64,000 nt of DNA from Odiellus spinosus (lineage: Eukaryota; Arthropoda; Arachnida; Opiliones; Phalangiidae), in the NCBI GenBank assembly GCA_963920705.1, contig CAWUCO010000283.1:817770-881769 (forward strand), written 5' to 3'. The translations under genes and the position numbers were made by a program. Position 1 is the first letter of the stretch, and each line of letters begins with the position of its first letter. This document shows, in pieces, positions 58,912-64,000 of the stretch. Below the pieces are notes generated by a model. That model did not search any database and was not told where the DNA came from. It saw nothing but the letters and a program-made list of their open reading frames with translations.

Positions 58912-59564
58912 TAGTATATAATTCATTAAATAATTAATATTAGTGCAGCTGGAAATTGTATTATTGTTATATTTTTTTTGAGATATTTTTTTCGGATTAG
59001 TTGCTACGAGTTATTCATTCGTCGATAAGAAAATTTGGTTTATAGCCAGGAGCGCAGTTTTCCGAAAGCGCAGTTCCCAATAGCGCAGTTCCCAAAAGCG
59101 CAGTTCCCCAAATCATTTCTCAACCAGAGACGTACAGGAATATTCGCATACTTGCTTGAATATTCTTGAACATAAGAAAAAATCTTTCCTTTTTAATTTT
59201 GAGTTAATTTTAAATCTCTTTTTAAGAAAGTATGGTACATAATGTCGAAAATCATAATCTCGAATGACAGATTCAATAACCTAACCTAAATTAACCTAAT
59301 CAAACCTAACCTTTTTATTATTATTATTATTATTATTAATTTATTTGTGCTCCAACAATAAATATTAGAATTACAATTATGTAGTACACTGCCCTATATG
59401 CCACAGGAGCTAAAGTGCTCGAGCGTGGCAGGGCTTATTTACAATATATAACAATTAGATAATACAAATTTATTACAATTTTTTTTTCTTTTCTTTGGGA
59501 GCTATACAAAATAATGTTAATGTTAAGGGGAAAGATTATAATTAGAGATAAATTATATTTTTTT

Positions 59565-62541
59565 TTATAATTTTAACATATCAGTTAATTTATATATTCC
59601 TATTTTAATTATCCAGTTCGTAATTTGTTTCTTAAAGAGTCTTAAGTTATCACAATTTTTAATGTTCGAGTCAAGACAATTAAATAACTTGGGACCCAAG
59701 TGCAAAGCGTGTTTTTGACCAATAGTTTTAAATATTCTTTCACATGAAAGATCGGAACACACCGAAAGATTACCTTCTAAGAAAAACCGCGTATTATAAA
59801 TATTTAAAGGTAATAAATTCAACTTGTTTTTAAACGAATATAACAGAATATCTTTAGCGTATAGTTGTTTTATTGAAAAAACTTTGAATTCGCTATAAAG
59901 TAAATGCCCCGGATACAAATAGTCTTTTTTCAAACAAATACGTATAATTTTCCTCTGAAGGATTTCCAATGGCTTTATTACATTATCGTAAGCTCCACCC
60001 CAACCAATAATACCGTACGATATCTCTGATTGGATTAAAGCGTAATAGACTATCTTTATCCATGGCAAATCCAGAAAGTTCCTCAGAGTGCAAAATTTCC
60101 TGATACTTATTCTTATTCTATTTTTAACGTTATTTATTTGGTTTGTCCATTTTAAGTTAGAATCTATTTTTATCCCCAAGTATTTAACCGTATCCACCTT
60201 TTCTATCTCGAGGCATTTTAAATCACATATGTGGCAAGAGCTATCCGAATGGATTATTAAATTATTGTCTAATTTTATTGAAGTAGAAGAAAAGCAAATA
60301 TATTTAGTTTTTTCTATATTTAACGTTAGAATATCTTGATTTAGTTGAAGAATTATTTTATTTATATTTTCTTGGGCTCTAAAGAACGCATCGTCCCAGG
60401 TTATACCTTCAACAAGTAGTGTGGTGTCATCTGCGAAGGATATTATATCACCATCGATACTAACGTTACAGAGATCATTTATGTATACCAAGAAAAGTAC
60501 CGGTCCAATTACTGTTCCTTGTGGTATACCGAACTCCGTAACAAGTGGATCACTTTCTGTATCCTCAATTTTGACTACCGTGTCTCGACCACTCAAATAA
60601 CTCTTGAACCATTCCAAAACAATACCTCGTATGCCAGCTCTTTCTAATTTTTCTACGAGTATTGGATGGGAAACCGTGTCAAAGGCCTTTTTTAAATCGA
60701 GGAATATCCCGATAATTTTTTTATTTTTGTCCACCGCCCTATATAGCCGCTCTGTAACCTCTGTTATAGCGTCTTTAGTACTTAGTTTTTTCCTAAAACC
60801 ATATTGGTTTTTTGATAAATAATTGGTTGTTTCTAAAAATTGTGAAAGTTGCAATTTTATTACTTTTTCAAATATTTTTGAGATATTACTTAGCAGCGCA
60901 ATAGGTCTGTAGTTTTGTACGTCTACTTTAAGTCCTAATTTATGGATTGGTATTATTATAGCTCTTTTGAGAATTTCTGGGAATATTCCTGTGGTTAATG
61001 ATAAGTTTATTAGTTGTGCCAGTGGTTGACTAATAAACTTATTTATTTTTTTTTAGGCCTTTGACACCAATTCTATCATGACCTTTAGACTTAGAATTTT
61101 TCAGTGAGGAAATTATATTTTCGATGTCATGTGGAGTTATAGGAGTAAAAAATAAACTTCTAGGATTTCTAGAATAGCTTTTTGATGGTGAGTTTTTGTT
61201 TTTTAGTAAAATATTTTCTGCGAGCTTAGATCCGACTTGACTAAAATATTTGTTGAAAAAGTTTGCTACTTCCCTCGGGTGTTCACTAACACTATAAGTA
61301 CAGTTTCCAGTATTAATTTTTTCTATTGTTTCTTGTTTTTTAGAATTATTCATTGCTTCATTAATTGTATTCCAAACCTTCACCGCGTCTCGTTCACACG
61401 TATCTATTTTATTTTTAAAATAATCATTTTTAACTAGTCTAATTAAATTTGTTAGTTTATTCCGATAGTTTCTATAATAATTTTTTAGCGTAGCATTAAA
61501 AGGTTCTTTCTTTACACGTGTTGCAATCGAGTCCCTTTTTCGTAATGATATAACAAGCGCGTTAGTTATACAAGGTTTTAATTTTAAGGTTTTACTTGTT
61601 AGTTTTATAGCGCGTTTATTCGTACATACTTCGAGGTATTCTTGTAGAATTTGAATGAATTGATTAGACCCGACATTACAGTTCGTTGCGTTAGTTATTG
61701 CGTCCCATGTTTCATGTTTCACTAAATTTAATAACTTTTCATAATCTATTTCTTCTATCTGTTTATAATTCTAAGTTCGACGCGAGTCATTATTATTCAC
61801 GCGAATGTTTGCAATGTCAATCAATGTTAAATAGTGATCTGTAATATCTATTTCTAAGACTTTGGTTAAAATTTCATTATGTGTTCTTTGTTTAATGAAG
61901 ATATGATCAAGACAAGTTTTTAAGTTATTTGATACGCGTGTTGGGCTATTAATACAGGGAATTAATCCATTCTCGTATAACATAGTCAAATACTTATCAA
62001 CCGTAATATTCGTATGATCTAGGATGTCAATATTTATATCACCAGCCCAGATTACATTACCCACACTAGCAATGATTGGAAGTTGTACATTTAAATCATT
62101 CAGAAAATCTTGTATATTTAGACTAGGAGATCTATAGCAACCTATTATTCTATATACCATGTTATTAGGCAAAGTAATGTCTATTAATTTAGTTGTGGAT
62201 CCAATTATATTTACTTTATTTTCTATATAGATCAAGTCTTTCCTAATGTAAATACTTATGCCATCATTTTTATTTTTATATTTCCGCGTAGTTGCTGAAT
62301 TATAATTGTTAATTGAAAATTCATTAATATCATCTATTTTAAAAGTTTCTGTTAGTATAATAACATCAAACAAAAAATCCAAGGATTCCAAAAATACATT
62401 CAACTCGTCGAAGTGTTTATTTAAACTCCGAATATTTAGGTTAAATATCTTTAATCCATTTTTATTAAGGTTATTTCGACATAGAATGCCCTCTAGTTTT
62501 TTAATATTTAGGGTTAAAGAAGTATTCAAATTGTTAAACAT
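59565..62541 (-). pseudogene. LINE ORF2: endonuclease plus reverse transcriptase, two lesions
   Basis: The N-terminal part is an exonuclease-endonuclease-phosphatase domain (NLNIRSLNKH, LTET, GCYRSPS, AGDINID, CLDHIFI, ITDHY). It nicks target DNA. After a linker comes the RT domain with NYRPIALLSN, NQYGFRKKLST, FLDLKKAFDTVSH, GIPQGTVIGP and the catalytic FADDT, then KYLGIKID and the thumb-like C-terminus with LEILQRKIIRI. An in-frame TAG stands at 61771-61773 between endonuclease and linker. A shift in an A-run near 61046-61055 separates linker and RT. The RT frame is otherwise open to 59565. With two lesions the copy cannot make full-length ORF2, but little else has decayed, so it is fairly young. 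Confidence 0.8.
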
Positions 62542-62581
62542 TTTTTGTAGGTTACTTTAATGTATTTAATTTTTAACTATA

Positions 62582-63591
62582 TTATTGTAGAGATTTTAGA
62601 TCTTCCAATGATTTAATTTTAATCGCTTGTGTGTTATCCGTTTTCCTGATAAATAATTTCCCATCACTGATCCATACGTATTTATAATTTTTAGATTTCG
62701 CTAATAATTTTGCTTCGTATAGTAATTTTTTATTAATATTTGTTAGTTGTTCATTTATGTAAATTCTATTATTTTTAGACCAGGGTCAATATCCTTACCC
62801 TTTAGATCTTTAACCGTTTTTATTTGTTTAACCCATTTATCTCTAACTTTTTTTGATGAGCAAATAACACGAATTATTGGTATTTGATTATTTAACCGGG
62901 GTAGCCTATAAACGTTATGAATATCATGAATATCATACTTAAGTTTCATCACACCGGCAAGCACTTTTAGAACCTCGTCTAATTGCTCATTTTTCGTACT
63001 TTCTATCCCTGCTATCTCAAAATTTACTAGTAGGTTTTCTTGTTTCAGTTCATTAATGATTATTTCATGATCATTTACTTTTTGAGTAAGATCCTTATTT
63101 TTTAGTACAAGGTCTACATTTTCATTTTTGATTAAATCCATATCATTTTTTATAGTTCCTAATGTCTTCGTAAAGTCATCGATTTTGTCGGAGCAAAATT
63201 GAACCGACTTTTCAATATCATCTATTTTTCTTAGTTTTGCTTCAATATCCGCAATTTTGCTGACTTTGATCTCGATGTCATCAATTTTTTTCATTTTAGA
63301 GTGAATGTCACTTACTTGTTGAATTAATTGATTAATTTCTCTGCTATTTTGGGTGTCATCTAATATTTGATGTTCGTTTGAGGCACTATTCGATCTTGTC
63401 GTTTTGCAAAATTCACACTTCCAGATGGTTTTACGGGATCCCAATTTTCGGTAATTTTCTTCGTTTTTAATTTTAGTACATGAAATATGTAAATAATCAG
63501 CGCAATCTGAACATTGAATAATGTCTTTACTATTATCCTCGAACACTAGAGAGCACTTTTTACACGACTGCATTGAATCAGATAAAATCAC
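62582..63591 (-). pseudogene. LINE ORF1: PHD-like zinc finger, coiled coil, one frameshift
   Basis: The ATG at 63591 begins a protein with a PHD-like finger at residues about 10-62 (CKKCSLVFED, then QCSDCADYLHISC, then WKCEFC). A coiled-coil stretch of repeated I-DDIE/K-I motifs follows (about residues 90-180). The C-terminus has VYRLPRLNNQIPIIRV, typical of ORF1 in this LINE group. ORF1 proteins bind element RNA. The frame shifts by one base in an A-run near 62775. The following frame (YINEQLTN, then KYVWISDGKLFIRK) continues to TAA at 62582, so one base is probably missing. The two ORFs are separated by about 40 bp. Confidence 0.75.
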
Positions 63592-63640
63592 AATTTGCTA
63601 ATCTTTCCCGAAGCCGGAGCGCTAAAAAATAGCGACCGCT

Positions 63641-64000
63641 CGCTTAACCTTACCTAAAATATTTTTGTAAATTTTCAGCATTAGACGTCCAAAAACTGAA
63701 CCCGCAATTATAAGAAAATGAGTTTATCCGAAACACTCTTTTAGAAGTGCGCAAATGAGAACAGCTCTTTTGGCAACCGCGCTTTTGGGAAACTGTACTT
63801 TTGGCAAAACTGCGATTTTGAGAAACAGCTCTTATGGGAGTGCGCACATGGGAACTGCTCTTCTGGGAACCGCGCTTTTGGGAAACTGCTCTTTTGGCAA
63901 AACTGCGCTTTTGAGAAACCGCTCTTATGGGAGTGCGCAAATGGGAACTGCTCTTTTGGCAACTGCGCTTCTGGCTACATACCGAAAAGGTTATACTCGA
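63641..64000. repeat. Right array of the split TIR element and flank
   Basis: From 63740 to 63975 the DNA alternates GGAACTGCTCTTTTGG, AACTGCGCTTTTG and a CTTATGGGAGTGCGCAAATG unit, with the ~105-bp block duplicated. Minus-strand frames (HSHKSGFSK and like) are by-products. The last 23 bases look unique. Confidence 0.7.

Larger units (their letters stand above)
59311..63640 (-). mobile_element. Near full-length non-LTR retrotransposon (CR1/Jockey group)
   Basis: Read on the minus strand, it has ORF1 (63591-62582), ORF2 (62541-59565), a 3' UTR with CCCTGCCACGCTCGAGCAC and a tail of TAA repeats (about 59311-59340). Both ORFs carry lesions. Length is about 4.3 kb. It inserted in TTAGG-like sequence inside the TIR element. 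A target duplication could not be fixed because the flanks are repetitive. Confidence 0.8.
59045..63975. mobile_element. TIR element with GCGCAGTTCCCAAAA arrays, split by a LINE
   Basis: The ends are GCCAGGAGCGCAGTT and, inverted, GCCAGAAGCGCAGTT, with TA on both sides (59043-59044 and 63976-63977). The left end continues as short tandem GCGCAGTTCCCAAAA repeats (to about 59105). The right end carries a longer array (63740-63975, units of AAACTGCTCTTTTGG type) in the opposite orientation. Like the 55-kb pair, it resembles a foldback element. A LINE occupies about 59311-63640. Confidence 0.6.

Overview
The window looks like repeat-rich, AT-rich nuclear DNA from an arthropod, most likely an insect. 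Three signs point there: degenerate interstitial TTAGG/CCTAA runs like the common insect telomere repeat, several exons of divergent ionotropic receptors (IRs), and exons of a CYP2-clan cytochrome P450. Nothing looks bacterial or organellar. Introns carry GT..AG borders, and most of the DNA is mobile elements nested in one another.

Layout. 1-9.6 kb: a terminal-inverted-repeat element with an 8-bp target duplication (2488-4728) and nested MITEs, a relic of a Maverick/Polinton-type integrase (about 5.0-5.35 kb), copies of a dispersed family with ACCTCCCC ends, and an IR pseudogene (8066-9561). 9.7-22 kb: a hAT-type MITE with about 51 perfect copies of a 15-mer (9739-11005), long-palindrome MITEs, hairpin-bearing repeats and a LINE 3' end. 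22092-29985: a CACTA (EnSpm) transposon with CACTG..CAGTG ends, a TA duplication, subterminal GGTTCA repeats, a transposase gene with one stop and one frameshift, and a second eight-exon gene (SAMD3-like family) that is fully open. 30-42 kb: palindromic MITEs, an isolated IR last exon, a THAP-domain relic and a possible Helitron end. 42426-50141: a Kolobok-like transposon with TTAA duplications that carries a CXC plus P2X7-ballast-domain gene facing a multi-exon DDE transposase gene. It sits directly upstream of the acceptor of the first visible exon of an IR gene (50212-53501), which is followed by P450 exons (about 53985-54696). 55-59 kb: inverted and direct minisatellites. 59045-63975: a TIR element split by a nearly full-length but broken PHD/endonuclease/RT LINE.

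How it works together. The host genes visible are IRs (chemosensory ion channels) and a P450. Everything else that codes belongs to transposons. The two most notable objects are the two-gene DNA transposons. In each, a transposase shares the element with a second gene from a family otherwise discussed as a stand-alone animal protein: SAMD3-like in the CACTA element and the P2X7 cytoplasmic ballast domain in the Kolobok element. Assignments rest on motif reading from memory. No database search was possible.
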